Shown here piece after piece: positions 1-9,722 of a stretch of DNA of 64,000 nucleotides. A model generated the notes under the pieces. The model was not told the origin of the DNA. It saw nothing but the letters and a program-made list of their open reading frames with translations, and searched no databases. Each line of letters starts with the position of its first letter. The first letter of the stretch is position 1. Source of the stretch: Anniella stebbinsi (lineage: Eukaryota; Chordata; Lepidosauria; Squamata; Anniellidae); the NCBI GenBank assembly GCA_029215795.1, contig JARDYH010000002.1, forward strand, positions 60,055,001 to 60,119,000, read 5' to 3'. A program made the position numbers and the translations under genes.

Positions 1-365
1 TGATCAGCACAAGATGAAATACTACAGTGTGAACATTATAGAACACATTGGGAAACTAGACCATGAATGTCCTTGCTGAACATTCATCATTGCATGGTGA
101 GTCACATATATCCTTAAGTGTAATTATTAAATGTCAGAATAATAACCTTGTTCGTCCGTCATGGTGATATTTACAGGTATGAGGCCTTATGAAAAAAACA
201 CAATTGATTTGTATGCAGGTTGGAAGATCTTTAATATCTTTTGATCTAGTGCTACAAAAGGCAGATTTGATAAGTACTTGCCCTGAGTATATCAGATTTA
301 ATCAAATGAAAAACAGGTTGTTTTTGGAAGAGATGAGATATTGCGTGAGTGTAGGGTGAAATAAA
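1..365. other. AT-rich flank, no gene seen
   Basis: This is ordinary AT-rich sequence lying outside the Ngaro retroelement. I see no open frame, no repeat family I recognise and no regulatory motif. Confidence 0.6.
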
Positions 366-775
366 GAGACGAGACAACATATTTGGATTTAAATATGGGC
401 CACATTTATTAACTCAGATCTGCAATAAGGGGTAACCTAAGCGGGCATCTACTTCATGGCTTCATACGGAGCCGTCCTAGGAAAGGGCAAGCCATTCTTG
501 CCCCGTGGGGTGGCGCCTATCATCTCGCCACTCCAGGGGCTTCCCTTTGGGTAGGGAGGCCTTCCTGCGTCGCTACCCTCGTGCCACACGGCTCCAAGGA
601 TGTGAGTAAGGTTAGCCTCAAAGGTAAGCCTTAACCTTTCAGCTGTTGCCGCACGGCTCCCAGCCTTGGGCTTCAGGCTCTACTCCTCACCACAATGGTG
701 CCTGAGAATGCTTACCAGCCTCCACCCACTCTAGATGCCCGCGCCTAACCGCCACAAGGGGTGGCAAGCGTCCGC
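366..775 (-). other. Ngaro 3' terminal noncoding region
   Basis: This is the moderately GC-rich stretch downstream of the SGNH gene on the minus strand. It repeats the motif CACGGCTCC twice (about 587 and 653), and carries its reverse complement GGAGCCGT near 468. Such short repeats and inversions are what one would expect in the terminal B-A-B repeats of a Ngaro element, but I could not match them to the 5' side. The minus strand also carries AATAAA near 409, a possible polyadenylation signal. Confidence 0.4.
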
Positions 776-1351
776 TTAGTCGCTCCCCCCCACACTATCT
801 AGGATTACTTCACTCAAACACCTCTGCAGATCTGTTAAGAAAATGTCGTTTCCCTTGTTGGACAAATGTACTCCGTCCTGCCTATACAGCTCCCTCCTGG
901 TTCGCTCTATCTTGGGATGCCGCAGGCTAATGTCGCCATGCTTAATAAGATCCTTGTAAACTTCCGTATTCACCCTTCTCTGGGCCTGCTCCAATGCTTT
1001 GGTGTCGCCCCCTATTCCCCACTTAATTTGTGGGAGCATACAGGACCATATGATCCGGACACCCGGCCAACGCATTCGCAGGCTCTCAAGATCGGCTCTT
1101 ATTTGCCATATGACGGCCTTGCCTTTCAGCTGCCCCAAATCATTGCCCCCAAGATGTATGAGCAATATCTGTGGCCGAGCCACAACCCGCTGCTGGTGCA
1201 ATAATGTGGGAAGTAAACTTTCCCACCGCATACCACGGTGTCCCCACCATTGAATGTCAGTGTACTGGCTCAGCCCAAGTTGTAATCTGTGACTCGACGT
1301 GGCAGCCCACCTGCTGTCCCAAAATATCATACTATGGCCGCAGATGATCAC
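776..1351 (-). CDS. SGNH-hydrolase-like ORF of the Ngaro element
   Basis: The 191-residue product looks like a GDSL/SGNH esterase domain. The block I region reads ICGHSMIFW, with GHS in place of the usual GDS, so the nucleophile serine is present (residue 7). A block II glycine lies in WWGHRGM, block III reads HLGGNDL (the GxND motif), and block V reads DGVHLSNKG, giving the D-x-x-H pair that completes the triad. The frame has no break, unlike the RT of the same element. Vertebrate Ngaro elements are known to carry such an ORF; its substrate is not known, and a role in releasing nucleoprotein from membranes or in lipid processing would be guesswork. It is the last gene of the element, 51 bp past the recombinase stop. 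Confidence 0.75.
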   Translation of the reverse strand: MIICGHSMIFWDSRWAATSSHRLQLGLSQYTDIQWWGHRGMRWESLLPTLLHQQRVVARPQILLIHLGGNDLGQLKGKAVIWQIRADLESLRMRWPGVRIIWSCMLPQIKWGIGGDTKALEQAQRRVNTEVYKDLIKHGDISLRHPKIERTRRELYRQDGVHLSNKGNDIFLTDLQRCLSEVILDSVGGSD

Positions 1352-1402
1352 TTTCAGCGGGGTGAACCCTTTCCAAGGATCTAAGAATGAAACATGACAG
1401 CA

Positions 1403-2119
1403 TTAATTGCCAGCCACGGCCGTGCCACCGTGAGGCAGCTGCCTCACGTATGCTTTAAATGCCCCCGAGCGCCATCTCCCCACCGCCTGAATTTGTTGAT
1501 TTGTAAAACCTAATGATGCAGCGGTTGACGCAGCCCCAATCCTAAATGAATGTGTGCCAAATTGCACGTTGCTTAAACCTAAACCATTGAGTGCTCGCTT
1601 CGTTATGGCCCAAAACTGGTACTTTGTGAGTGGGGCAGCATCACTGTGTACAAACAAGGCTCCAGGGGAATTTCCTCTCAACGCAACAAAATCACCTAAG
1701 GCCCGAACGGGGCATAATTCTGGGCTTGATGCTGAAAACAGCCTCACATCAAAGCCTCTACCTAACTGATCCGTTTTGGATCGCCATAGGCGGATGTGAA
1801 CCTTGTCCGCCTCGATCCGAAGGTCAGAAAACTGAAGGGACATCCCGGAACGGTCCTCTTTAGACTTGGCCACCAGCTCAGATATCCGGAGCGCTCCGAA
1901 AAAAGCTGTCAGTGATGCGGCGTGAAACAGGGCGGCCTCATATCCTGATTGACACAATGAGGGCCATAAAGCATTCAGTCCCAGCAGCATATTTGCTGAT
2001 AAAGGAGACCTCCTGTCTGGGGTCCCAGGGGACCCGCGTGCCCATCCCCGTAGAGTACGCCACACTCTAAAGTCCTCTGTATTGTCCTGCACCCCTTTTA
2101 TCTTAGCCCAAAAAGACAA
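1403..2119 (-). CDS. Tyrosine recombinase (integrase) of the Ngaro element
   Basis: This gene encodes the enzyme that inserts the element's circular cDNA by strand exchange through a 3'-phosphotyrosine. The 238 residues from the ATG at 2119 cover the catalytic domain. The first arginine is in GALRISEL, the beta-hairpin lysine in RLWRSKTDQ, the H-x-x-R box in GTHSFRIGAA, the conserved tryptophan in VGRWRSGAF and the nucleophile tyrosine in FKAYVRQL. All catalytic positions look intact. The frame stays open upstream to a stop at 2221-2219 and codes there for typical N-terminal residues such as TIGGKLAALSFW, so the true protein is probably longer or is made as part of a longer frame. No DDE integrase is present. 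Confidence 0.88.
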   Translation of the reverse strand: MSFWAKIKGVQDNTEDFRVWRTLRGWARGSPGTPDRRSPLSANMLLGLNALWPSLCQSGYEAALFHAASLTAFFGALRISELVAKSKEDRSGMSLQFSDLRIEADKVHIRLWRSKTDQLGRGFDVRLFSASSPELCPVRALGDFVALRGNSPGALFVHSDAAPLTKYQFWAITKRALNGLGLSNVQFGTHSFRIGAASTAASLGFTNQQIQAVGRWRSGAFKAYVRQLPHGGTAVAGN

Positions 2120-2313
2120 TGCCGCTAATTTACCTCCGATGGTACGGGTCGCAAGGCCCTTCCTATGGGAATAAACACAAAACTGTAAGATGTGTTCAGC
2201 CGGTATTGGCCATGCTAACTAATTGAGCGGTAGTCCGGAATGCCGTGAATTCCCTACCTGCCCGTCAGTAAGCAGCCCTGGTGCTGGGGCCAATGACTGC
2301 CACACCGCCTGTT

Positions 2314-2543
2314 CTACGTCGTCCCTCCAATCTGCCAAAGTGCAGGAGGCATCTCCTCGGGTGTTTCCCGGGCCCAGGGAGCCATTTCCTGGAACTGCTG
2401 CACCTGATGAAGCGATAAAGCGTCAGCAATATCGTTGTTCAAGCCCGGTATATGCTGTGCCCTGAACAAGATATTATGCCGAAGACAGTGCAAGGTGAAT
2501 GCACGTAATAACCCCATCACTCTTGGGTTGTGGGAAGACAAGG
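2314..2543 (-). pseudogene. Ngaro RNase H, C-terminal part (split by an L2 insertion)
   Basis: The minus-strand frame reads SSHNPRVMGLLRAFTLHCLR and then HIPGLNNDIADALSLHQ, which is the usual end of the RNase H domain in DIRS and Ngaro elements (the N-x-I-A-D-A-L-S block holds the last catalytic aspartate). It has no start of its own. It continues the RNase H piece at 2848-3060, from which it is separated by the inserted L2 tail, and it runs toward the tyrosine recombinase gene. Confidence 0.7.
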
Positions 2544-2805
2544 TATGGTGAGTGTTACCCAGAGGACCTTCTCTTCTATGGCTCCCAGACTATGGAATGG
2601 TCTGCCGGAGGAGGTTAGACAAACTGACAGTCTTCACGAATTCAAGAGAGTCGTGAAGACTGTTCTTTTCCGGCAGGCCTATCCGGATGAATTTTAAATG
2701 TTTTAATGATGTGTTTCTCTTGTTTAAATTTTTAAACTTTGTCATGCTTGTGTGTGTATTGTGTTCCCCGCCTCGATCCGTAGGGAGAGGCAGGTTATAA
2801 ATAAA

Positions 2806-2847
<42 letters not shown>
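2544..2847 (+). mobile_element. L2-type LINE, 3' end, inserted in Ngaro RNase H
   Basis: The plus strand encodes the last residues of an L2-like ORF2: APRLWNGLPEEV, then LHEFKRVVKTVLFRQAY, followed by a stop, a short 3' UTR (GCCTCGATCC to GGTTATAAATAAAT) and an (ATT)n tail. It lies opposite in strand to the Ngaro element and cuts the RNase H domain, so it arrived later. The same protein end occurs in the longer L2 copy at 62.03-63.18 kb. I did not find a clear target-site duplication. Confidence 0.8.
2804..2847 (+). repeat. (ATT)n microsatellite, L2 tail
   Basis: About 14 ATT units directly follow the L2 3' UTR. L2-like elements end in short microsatellites in place of poly(A), so this is the priming tail and not an independent satellite. 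Confidence 0.9.
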
Positions 2848-3060
2848 GTGAACAGTCGCTTGATTATCGCACCAGAATTGGACCATAGAATTTGCCAATT
2901 CCAATGCCCATATGTGCGCTGCCACATATATCGGGAAAAATTCCAACAACTTCAGGTCTTTACACAGACCTTCCGCTTTCCATTCTGCCGGCCATTGTTC
3001 GGCGCACCATCGGTCCTTCCAAATCACACCAAATCCCCAGGAGCCAGAAGGAAACCACAT
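2848..3060 (-). pseudogene. Ngaro RNase H, N-terminal part
   Basis: This frame differs from the RT frame. It reads GSWGFGVIWKDRWCAEQWP, then LELANSMVQFWCDNQATVH, which are the first and third blocks of an RNase H domain (W-C-D-N-Q-A-T holds a catalytic aspartate). The block that normally begins T-D-A-S-G reads FPSGSWGFG here, so the first catalytic aspartate is lost, together with a small deletion at the frame junction near 3050. The domain then runs straight into the (ATT)n tail of the inserted L2. Confidence 0.7.
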
Positions 3061-3982
3061 TGAAACCCTGCAAGAACTCCAGCCAAACTCCTATGTCGTC
3101 CCGCATAGGCCCAGTCATCCGAACCTTCTGATGTGGGCGACGTAATCCTGACATCGCATTGCAAAATTGCCGCAAAAAGGCACGTCCCGGGGCGATGACC
3201 CGGCATGTGAAGTTCAGGTGGCCTACCAGTTCCTGCAATTGCTTCAAGGAGATCTTCCTTGCGCGTGATGTTTCCCTAAGCCTGTTGCGCAGGACAACTA
3301 GCTTCACCATCGGTAGACAGCAACATTGATTAATAGAATCGATTTCGATTCCCAGAAACATGAGGGTTGTGACTGGACCTTCCGTTTTCTCGTGCACCAG
3401 TGGCGCACCCAACTCCTCTGCCAAATCATGGAATTCCTGCATAAGGAATGAACACTGGGAAGTCATTCCCGGCCCCGCAAACAGGAAGTCATCCCGGTAA
3501 TGAATGACGTCCTGCCCCACAGATCTGGCCTTCAAGGCCCATTCCAGGAAGGAACTAAATTTCTCAAACATTGCGCATGAGATGGAACATCCCATGGGCA
3601 AGGTCCTGTCCACATAGTACTGATTCTGAAAACAAAAACCCAATAGGTTGAAATCTCCAGGGTTTATTGGCAGCAGGCGAAATGCAGCCTTGATGTCACA
3701 TTTTCCCATCAAGGCTCCCATTCCTTGCCTCCTTACCATGGCCACCGCAGAATCAAAGGATGCATATTTTACCGAACACAGGTGTTCCGGTATAACATCG
3801 TTGACCGATGTCCCTTTTGGGAAAGATAGATTGTGAATCAATCTATACTCCCCCGGGGACTTTTTGGGCACTATACCTAAAGGTGAAACCCTTAATAGTG
3901 GAAGTGGTGGCCTGGCATAAGGGCCTACCACTCTACCTGCTGCCATTTCCTTATCTATTTTCTGCTGAACCAAATGTTCCAT
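2960..3982 (-). CDS. Reverse transcriptase of the Ngaro element (disrupted)
   Basis: The 340-residue frame holds the RT palm and thumb. Motif A reads GKCDIKAAFRLLPI, motif B reads DRTLPMGCSISCAMFE, and motif C reads IHYRDDFLFAG, giving the two catalytic aspartates with an R in place of the common V or A. The line SPLGIVPKKSPGEYRLIHN and GTSVNDVIP are strong DIRS/Ngaro marks. Homologous residues continue upstream of the ATG in another frame (GFHIPFQGP near 4040), so the N-terminus is broken by a frame change. At the other end the frame runs out of register near 3050, where RNase H continues in a different frame. The RT is read with gag upstream and the recombinase downstream. Confidence 0.85.
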   Translation of the reverse strand: MEHLVQQKIDKEMAAGRVVGPYARPPLPLLRVSPLGIVPKKSPGEYRLIHNLSFPKGTSVNDVIPEHLCSVKYASFDSAVAMVRRQGMGALMGKCDIKAAFRLLPINPGDFNLLGFCFQNQYYVDRTLPMGCSISCAMFEKFSSFLEWALKARSVGQDVIHYRDDFLFAGPGMTSQCSFLMQEFHDLAEELGAPLVHEKTEGPVTTLMFLGIEIDSINQCCCLPMVKLVVLRNRLRETSRARKISLKQLQELVGHLNFTCRVIAPGRAFLRQFCNAMSGLRRPHQKVRMTGPMRDDIGVWLEFLQGFNVVSFWLLGIWCDLEGPMVRRTMAGRMESGRSV

Positions 3983-4115
3983 TGAATGAATGGATCTTTG
4001 ATTCCGCGAAATAGAAGCGAACCTGGGCCCCTGGAATGGTATGTGAAAACCGAATGTGAAACCCTCCTCCAGGTATACCGCATCTCGCCTCCTCAGATAT
4101 CAAGCCAGCAGTCGC

Positions 4116-5828
4116 CTAAGCTGTTCTAGTCTGATCGGGCTGGGGCCCTTTTGTAGGAGGCGGCTGTCCACCTTGTCTTCTGGGCCCTTGTCCTCCTCTA
4201 TTGTTCCCATGCCCATTCCTATTTCTCGGGCAGCTGGAGGCAGGATGGTGTCCTGCACAGATGGGACATTTGTGTCTGTACCTACAAGGGGAACGGGTGC
4301 ATAGCCCTCGTGAGGTAAACTCCCAACAGGGCTGGCGGGATTGAACCCCCTGCCCCGCACTCCCCTTGAAGGTAGTTACGGGTTGCAATTTGGCCAAAAT
4401 GTGGCCACTGTCTGCTCTCTCACCAACTCCAGGTCTTGCGGGAGTCATATATTGCAGCCACAAGTCCTGATCTTTGGCGTCCCATCTGAGGGTGTGATCA
4501 AATGCCGCTCTTCTACGGAACGACTCATCGTAAGAAATCCAGGCCCCGCCTTCATATTCTGAATATGCTTGATAGATAATATCGAGATATTTAGTCAGAA
4601 TAATGCCCTTTTGGGGAAAGCATTGTTGAACAACGCCCATATAAATGAGGAACCCTGGCAACCAGTTGGCCCACGTCCTCGCCACCCTCTTTTTCCGCAG
4701 TCTCTCAGCCTCCTTCTCAATGGTCTTATCCTTCTCGTTACTCTCGAGTTCCCTAAACAACAGGGCGAAGACATCCATGTACTCGCCTTTCCAAATCTTC
4801 TCCCTCGTGGTTGTAAGGAGATGATACCCCAGAGGGGCAGCGGTACTCCCAGAAGGGATTGCACCACTGTCTGCCCCTTCGTATGGGTCCCTCACCCCTT
4901 GCCCAACACTTACTGGCCTGGAAAAGTCAGAACCTGCAGGCCCCTGCCACACCGCAGCACAAGCGGCTTCTGCTGAAGCTGATCCCTGCTCACTTGGCAC
5001 CGTGCCACTTGGGGATGGTGTAACCGCACTACAGGCTGTGGTGCTAACCGTTGCCTGTCCCACAGCCGCGGCTGTCACTGTAGCCGCTGTGGAATTGCTC
5101 ACAGGAGCATTCAAAGATGTACTCTCAACCCTGATTCCCCCTGCACCGGTGGATAAGTCAGTGTCCTGCCGTCCAGTCACTCCTCCGTGTTCTTGCCGCC
5201 TATCCACATTCCCTGCAGTTACCTGTGTATCATTGCCTGCATTGTACCCTAACCAGCCCTCAGTACTACTGCATGCTGCCCCTGTGCCCGGTGTAGCCCA
5301 ACCTACCCCTGCAAACCATGGATGCCACCCCCATGGGAAGGGAAAGGCCCCCATGGCCTGCAGCAGTGCTGTTGTGATTGGTGTACTGCTCTCACCTTGC
5401 ATTCTAGCTTGGGCTCCCGGCCCCGCCAACGCGGGCCGTGCCTCGATTCCCGAATTGAGTTGTCTGTCAGGTTCGGGTGGAATTGATCTGAAGGGCGCCG
5501 TGTCCTCACTCTGCTCCACTTGCACCTGCTCCTGTCCTTCCTTGTCCCGAGTCGTGGATGCCTCGACTGCGTCCATTCTTCTAGAAAGAGACATCATTAG
5601 ATCTTCCTGCCTTTGCCTCCTTGTCTGAGTTGATCCCGCTACAGGCAGATCAACCCTAGGTGCCCCTTGCCTTTCTTCCATTGCCTGCATTCTAGCTACT
5701 AGGACGGCAAGGCGAGGATCCATATCGTCTTCTGACGAAGATCCCTGTTTTTCTCTCACCCGTTTTTGCGCTGGGCGAGGGGCTTTTCCTTTGCCCTTTG
5801 CACCACCTACTCCCTTCTTTGAAGGCAT
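4116..5828 (-). CDS. Gag-like protein of the Ngaro element
   Basis: The 570-residue protein starts at MPSKKGVGGAKGKGK, a lysine-rich N-terminus; an upstream in-frame ATG at 5876 would add 16 residues but is less Gag-like. A charged, probably coiled region follows (residues 40-110), then a long low-complexity Ser/Thr/Ala-rich middle (residues 150-320). A helical region around YHLLTTTREKIWKGEYMDVF resembles a capsid-type domain. The C-terminus has a CCCH-like zinc finger (CWEFTSRGLC, then CRYRH) and a knuckle-like CPICAGHHPASSC, followed by a basic Gly/Arg tail; these should bind RNA. It is the first gene of the element and its frame is uninterrupted. Confidence 0.75.
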   Translation of the reverse strand: MPSKKGVGGAKGKGKAPRPAQKRVREKQGSSSEDDMDPRLAVLVARMQAMEERQGAPRVDLPVAGSTQTRRQRQEDLMMSLSRRMDAVEASTTRDKEGQEQVQVEQSEDTAPFRSIPPEPDRQLNSGIEARPALAGPGAQARMQGESSTPITTALLQAMGAFPFPWGWHPWFAGVGWATPGTGAACSSTEGWLGYNAGNDTQVTAGNVDRRQEHGGVTGRQDTDLSTGAGGIRVESTSLNAPVSNSTAATVTAAAVGQATVSTTACSAVTPSPSGTVPSEQGSASAEAACAAVWQGPAGSDFSRPVSVGQGVRDPYEGADSGAIPSGSTAAPLGYHLLTTTREKIWKGEYMDVFALLFRELESNEKDKTIEKEAERLRKKRVARTWANWLPGFLIYMGVVQQCFPQKGIILTKYLDIIYQAYSEYEGGAWISYDESFRRRAAFDHTLRWDAKDQDLWLQYMTPARPGVGERADSGHILAKLQPVTTFKGSAGQGVQSRQPCWEFTSRGLCTRSPCRYRHKCPICAGHHPASSCPRNRNGHGNNRGGQGPRRQGGQPPPTKGPQPDQTRTA

Positions 5829-6002
5829 TATGACTGTACTTTGCAGTAAACTGCCTCTGACCGATAAAATTGTCAATGTGCGCCCCGTTTCTACCCTGGC
5901 ACCTGCTAATACTAACTCAGAACAGCTGATGAGGTGAGATCCCGTTATATATGCGTATATATATCTATATATTCTAAAACTATCTATTTTATCTATTTTA
6001 TT

Positions 6003-6006
6003 TTAT

Positions 6007-6033
<27 letters not shown>
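6003..6033. repeat. (TA)n microsatellite
   Basis: About 13-15 TA units lie between the gag start and the GC-rich 5' block of the Ngaro element. Confidence 0.85.
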
Positions 6034-6037
<4 letters not shown>

Positions 6038-6049
6038 CCACCTTGAAGG

Positions 6050-7030
6050 AGCTCTCCCGAGATCCAGCCCCAAGATCCTGCGCCCAACGTGGGCGAAACA
6101 GCACACTTGCACACCCACGCGCCCAGCAAGCCCCGCAATTTGCGGGTGGAGGCACAATGGCTGCCAACTAGGCCTGCCCGACACCCTCCAAGAAACCTTC
6201 CCAAAATTGAGGGGGGGGAATGGCTTGCGCTGTCCCACTCACACAGGAGCGATCCACTCCACGAAGGCCGCCCCTATACGGCGCTGAAATTGCCCGGCGC
6301 TCCCAGGGACCCAATACTGTAGCCGCGTCTGAGGCTGCCTAGGCCGTCACTCCGCTGCGCTCGCCTGGCAGGAAACGCAGGCTCCGCCCAATCACCCAGA
6401 GCAAAAAGCAAAACCCCCCCCACCGATCAAGCGCAACTCTCGCCCAGCTGGGGCTTGCGCCCCGCCCGGAGCGCCTTGCGCGCCAAGTGGCCCTCAGCTG
6501 CCGTCGCTACTGAGGCCGCCTAGGCCGCAAAGCCTCGCCGCGCTCCTGGCTGAGGCTCAAGGCCCCACCAGCCAATCCGCGCGGCGCTCCCGCCTCCTCC
6601 GCTGGAGCCCCACGATCATCAGGTCCGCTGCCGCCCCAATAACAGAGGACCTACTCCCGGGTAGGCGAACCCCCTCCAACACCGGACCTCCGGCTCGCCC
6701 TCCAGGTGCCGATGGGGTGGGTCCCCCCTCCCCGACTCTCTATCCCTTGCGGAACCCCTGCATTCCGGCGATAACCGGTCCGCCCCGACCTGAGGCCACA
6801 AAGGCCTAATCTGCCTCTTCCTTGGCTGCTCCGCGACAAGTGTCACCCGCGAGCATCCGTTCGAAAGAGGTGGAGGGAGGCCTGCAGCTTGCTTAAAAGC
6901 TGCAGCCCCCTCCATCGCGTGGCGCCATACGAGGCAGCCAATGGGTTGCCTCCACGCCTCGTCCCTTCACCCACACCGCAACTGGCCCCCACCGTGCCCA
7001 GGCATGGCCGGGCGCGGGTCTGAGGGCACT
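6050..7030 (-). promoter_or_regulatory. GC-rich, CpG-dense block upstream of Ngaro gag
   Basis: This 1-kb block is rich in CpG and stands out from its AT-rich surroundings. It has two diverged direct copies of a unit (about 6330 and 6510; both read TGAGGC-GCCTAGGCCG), CCAAT boxes (about 6388, 6572 and 6938) and CCGCCC GC-boxes. Position and base content suggest the 5' untranslated region and promoter of the Ngaro element, read on the minus strand. It could also be an unrelated CpG island next to which the element landed; no coding sequence is evident. Confidence 0.45.
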
Positions 7031-7649
7031 TCTGTCAAAAGTGGAATTAGCTGATGAAGACAAGGTGGCAATCTGATCTGGCATTCCAAACAACTCTGTA
7101 TGGCCGCATTCAGTTGTAATGATAAACTATAGTTTATTATCATGAGAATGAGCCACAGTGAGCCCCTGGCTTGACTGCTCCACCTTCTCTCCTCCTCAGA
7201 TGTGGCCACAAAGAGGAAATTTCTATTTTTGATCAACCAGAGCTTGTCCTTATGCCTGAACCCATATAAACTGGTTAATCACAATTATAGTTTGGTTAAA
7301 CAAGCCAACTTCAAATCTTAGCTTATGGAGCCAGCTTGTTCAAACAAACCATAGTTAAGATTAACCACAATTTAGGTTTCTGATGTAACACTAAACTGAG
7401 GTTAATCAAAAGTGGAATTTAAAGCTTCCACCTATTTAATATGAATTCTATAATTACTCTGTCTTGATGCAATAGCAGATCTTATCATTCAAATCAAGCA
7501 TAGTAAAAAATCAGTCTACCCTATGGTTTTCATTATGCTTCAGGCTGGAGTATTTACCACACTTTAACACATATTTAATTTCTGTTTCATGAAAAATAAA
7601 ACCTGTTCACAAAAGGTTATTAAGATCCAAAGGATATATTAAAGTTGGG
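7031..7649. other. Non-genic spacer with a MITE-like palindromic stretch
   Basis: The sequence returns to AT-rich. Around 7245-7400 there are inverted pieces such as CTGGTTAATCACAATTATAG and AAGATTAACCACAATTTAGG, suggestive of an old MITE. No gene is seen. Confidence 0.4.
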
Positions 7650-7860
7650 TACACAGGAAACTGCCTTGTACCAGGATTTACTATTTGTTCACCTAACCCA
7701 GTATTATTTACTCTGTCTGGCAGCAGCTCTGCAGGATCTCAGGCAGAGGTTTTTCTTATCATCTCCTACCTGATCTTTTTTACCTAGAGATGCTAGGGCC
7801 TCAACCTAGGGGACTTTCTGCATGCAAAGTACATGCTTTACTGTGGACCTACAGAGTGCT
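7650..7860 (-). mobile_element. tRNA-derived SINE, diverged copy
   Basis: On the minus strand the head is a decayed tRNA-like promoter (read from the plus strand: TACCTAGAGATGCTAGGGCC, then CTTTCTGCATGCAAAGTACA). The body contains CTGTCTGGCAGCAGCTCTGC and ends in GGAAACTGCCTTGTACCAGG. This arrangement is typical of a tRNA-type SINE common in reptiles and birds. The A and B boxes are degraded, so the copy is probably silent. Confidence 0.55.
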
Positions 7861-9611
7861 TCCAGACAGATGGTTCATATCCTTACTAAGCAAGGGACAA
7901 TGCTCAGCTATTCCAGCTATTCCTCCTGAATGGATTTTGGGGAGGGAAGAGAAAAGATGGAAGAAATGGTGGCAAAACGGGAGGGTAACAAGTGGAAGAT
8001 GTTGCTGTCTGAACCCCCCTGTAAAATTCCACGAATGAAGCAGGGGAATTGCATGACAAAACCATCATCTAGAAGCACACACATTCTTTCCCCACTGTTT
8101 CAATAAGCTTGTAGTTTTTAGTGTTTTGCCAGTCGAGCAACCAAAGTTCTACAATAGAGCAGATGGACCCAAAAGGTTGTGGGAGGTTAGGGTCTGCATC
8201 AAAGGTAAACATGGTCGGGCACCTGCCAAGGGCCCATATCCTAGCAGGGATCGGCTGACAAGAGCCTCCTGGAGTTGCTCTTCCTCTTCACTTGCTTGTT
8301 CACCTGCCTCTCACTTTGGCCAGATAATGTGACGGTGAGAAGCAAGTGCCATAGATGCCACTGTCTACTTGTTCACTGGCTCTCTGCCTGCAAGCAAGCA
8401 AGAGGTAGCAATTGCAAGCAGATGATGAGCACGAACAGCTGGAGAAAATGAAGGTAAGAAGACAGATTTACTGGGGGAAGGGCCCACTAAGGTTGTCTTT
8501 TGCCCAATGCCCCTCAAAAATCTGGAGCCTGCACTGAGGAAGGTCATACAGGGTGCTTTCAGATGGTGCTTTCATGGTGCTACAGCATTGCCTCAGTCAC
8601 AGAATTTTACACATTTCAGGCATCTTTGTCTTCCACTGATGTGTTTTCCCACTGCTTCTTTCTCTTTTTTTCTTGCCATGGAAACTCCATTAAAACAGAA
8701 AAGGCAGAACAGCAGCACAATGACTTCTGGCTGTTAGTGCTTGGAGCCCTCTGTCTGGAAACCCCACACAGACTGAGAAAATTACCTGAGCAGAATCTTT
8801 CTGCATCTGTATGTGTAACAATACAGTATTGCCACTACTTGCTCTGCTCTGCACTGACTATATACTAAACTTAGCATTAAGAAATATATACAAATGGATA
8901 CTTTTGCTCAAGTTTTGTTAATTTCAAGGTGAGTTGTGTGGGAGATCTTTCCAGTGGATTTTGGCCCTGTTTTTAAAACTTTATTTTAGCTACCCATAAG
9001 ATGCCAGAGGCCATGTCATCAAGTCCTTTGATTAAAAAAAAGTGCAAGAGATGGCAACACTGCCATTATGAATAATGTGCTTCCATTTAAACTGCACAGA
9101 ATCTCTCATAAAGTAGTTGACACAATTATTAATGCTGACTGCATCAAAATTCCTCGAGAATTACTTGAGAAAGAAACATGTAAGCATAGCCAGTTTCCTT
9201 CGAAGGATCGGTATACGCTGCTAGGCTGGAGATCGAAATATCTCTCCTCCTCCCCCAAATGTTAAAAGCCACATGAGAGAGCCATAGTTGCCACATACCC
9301 TTGCTGAAGATCTGGATCAAAGTCATGGTGAGTGTGCTTAAAACTGCACGTGTGATAATGGCCTTAGCGTTCTAGGGAAAAAAGAAAAGGCTGGGGAAGA
9401 GGCGGGGTGTCAGCAGGACAGGCACGGTGTCATGTGAGTACTGTGCTGCAAATCCACACACCAAGCATGGCGTGATCGCTGGTGTGGTGGAGCTCTTTGT
9501 TTCCTCCATTGCCATGACGTTCTGCCTAGGAAATAGGGGACACTGCCTCCCAGTGGCCCCTTAGCCAATGCTTCCTTTCAGTTCTGCAGTCCAAGGGCAA
9601 CGTCTTAGTCC
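7861..9611. other. Intergenic DNA, no gene seen
   Basis: Open frames here are short, lack any family signature and have no splice context. I see no recognisable repeat or RNA gene. Confidence 0.5.
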
Positions 9612-9722
9612 AACGTGGGCAACTTGTGGCCCTCCAAGTGTTTTGGCTCACAACACTCATCAGCCCACACCAGCAGTTGTATGCCAAAATCTCAGGAACG
9701 CTACAAGTTGCCCATCCCTGTC
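9612..9722. repeat. Palindromic MITE (hAT-like)
   Basis: The ends GGGCAACTTGTGGCCCTCC and CTACAAGTTGCCCATCCCTG are imperfect inverted repeats. They enclose a core with CTCATCAGCCCACACCAGCA. This belongs to the same loose family of short palindromic elements as those at 22.65, 24.26 and 28.43 kb. Confidence 0.6.

Larger units (their letters stand above)
366..7030 (-). mobile_element. Ngaro-type (DIRS order) tyrosine-recombinase retrotransposon
   Basis: Read on the minus strand, four retroelement genes follow one another: gag (5828-4116), reverse transcriptase with RNase H (about 4100-2314), tyrosine recombinase (2218-1403) and an SGNH hydrolase (1351-776). A tyrosine recombinase in place of a DDE integrase defines the DIRS order, and an extra SGNH-hydrolase gene is known from vertebrate Ngaro elements. 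The outer limits are estimates, taken from the change from GC-rich element sequence to AT-rich flank on both sides; I could not find the split direct repeats that would fix them. The copy is dead: the RT/RNase H frame is shifted near 3050 and again upstream of 3982, and an L2 fragment is inserted at 2544-2847. Confidence 0.85.

Noticed and set aside
5002..5628. 208-codon plus-strand frame opposite gag
   Set aside because: It is a shadow of the Ngaro gag gene on the other strand, without any family mark.
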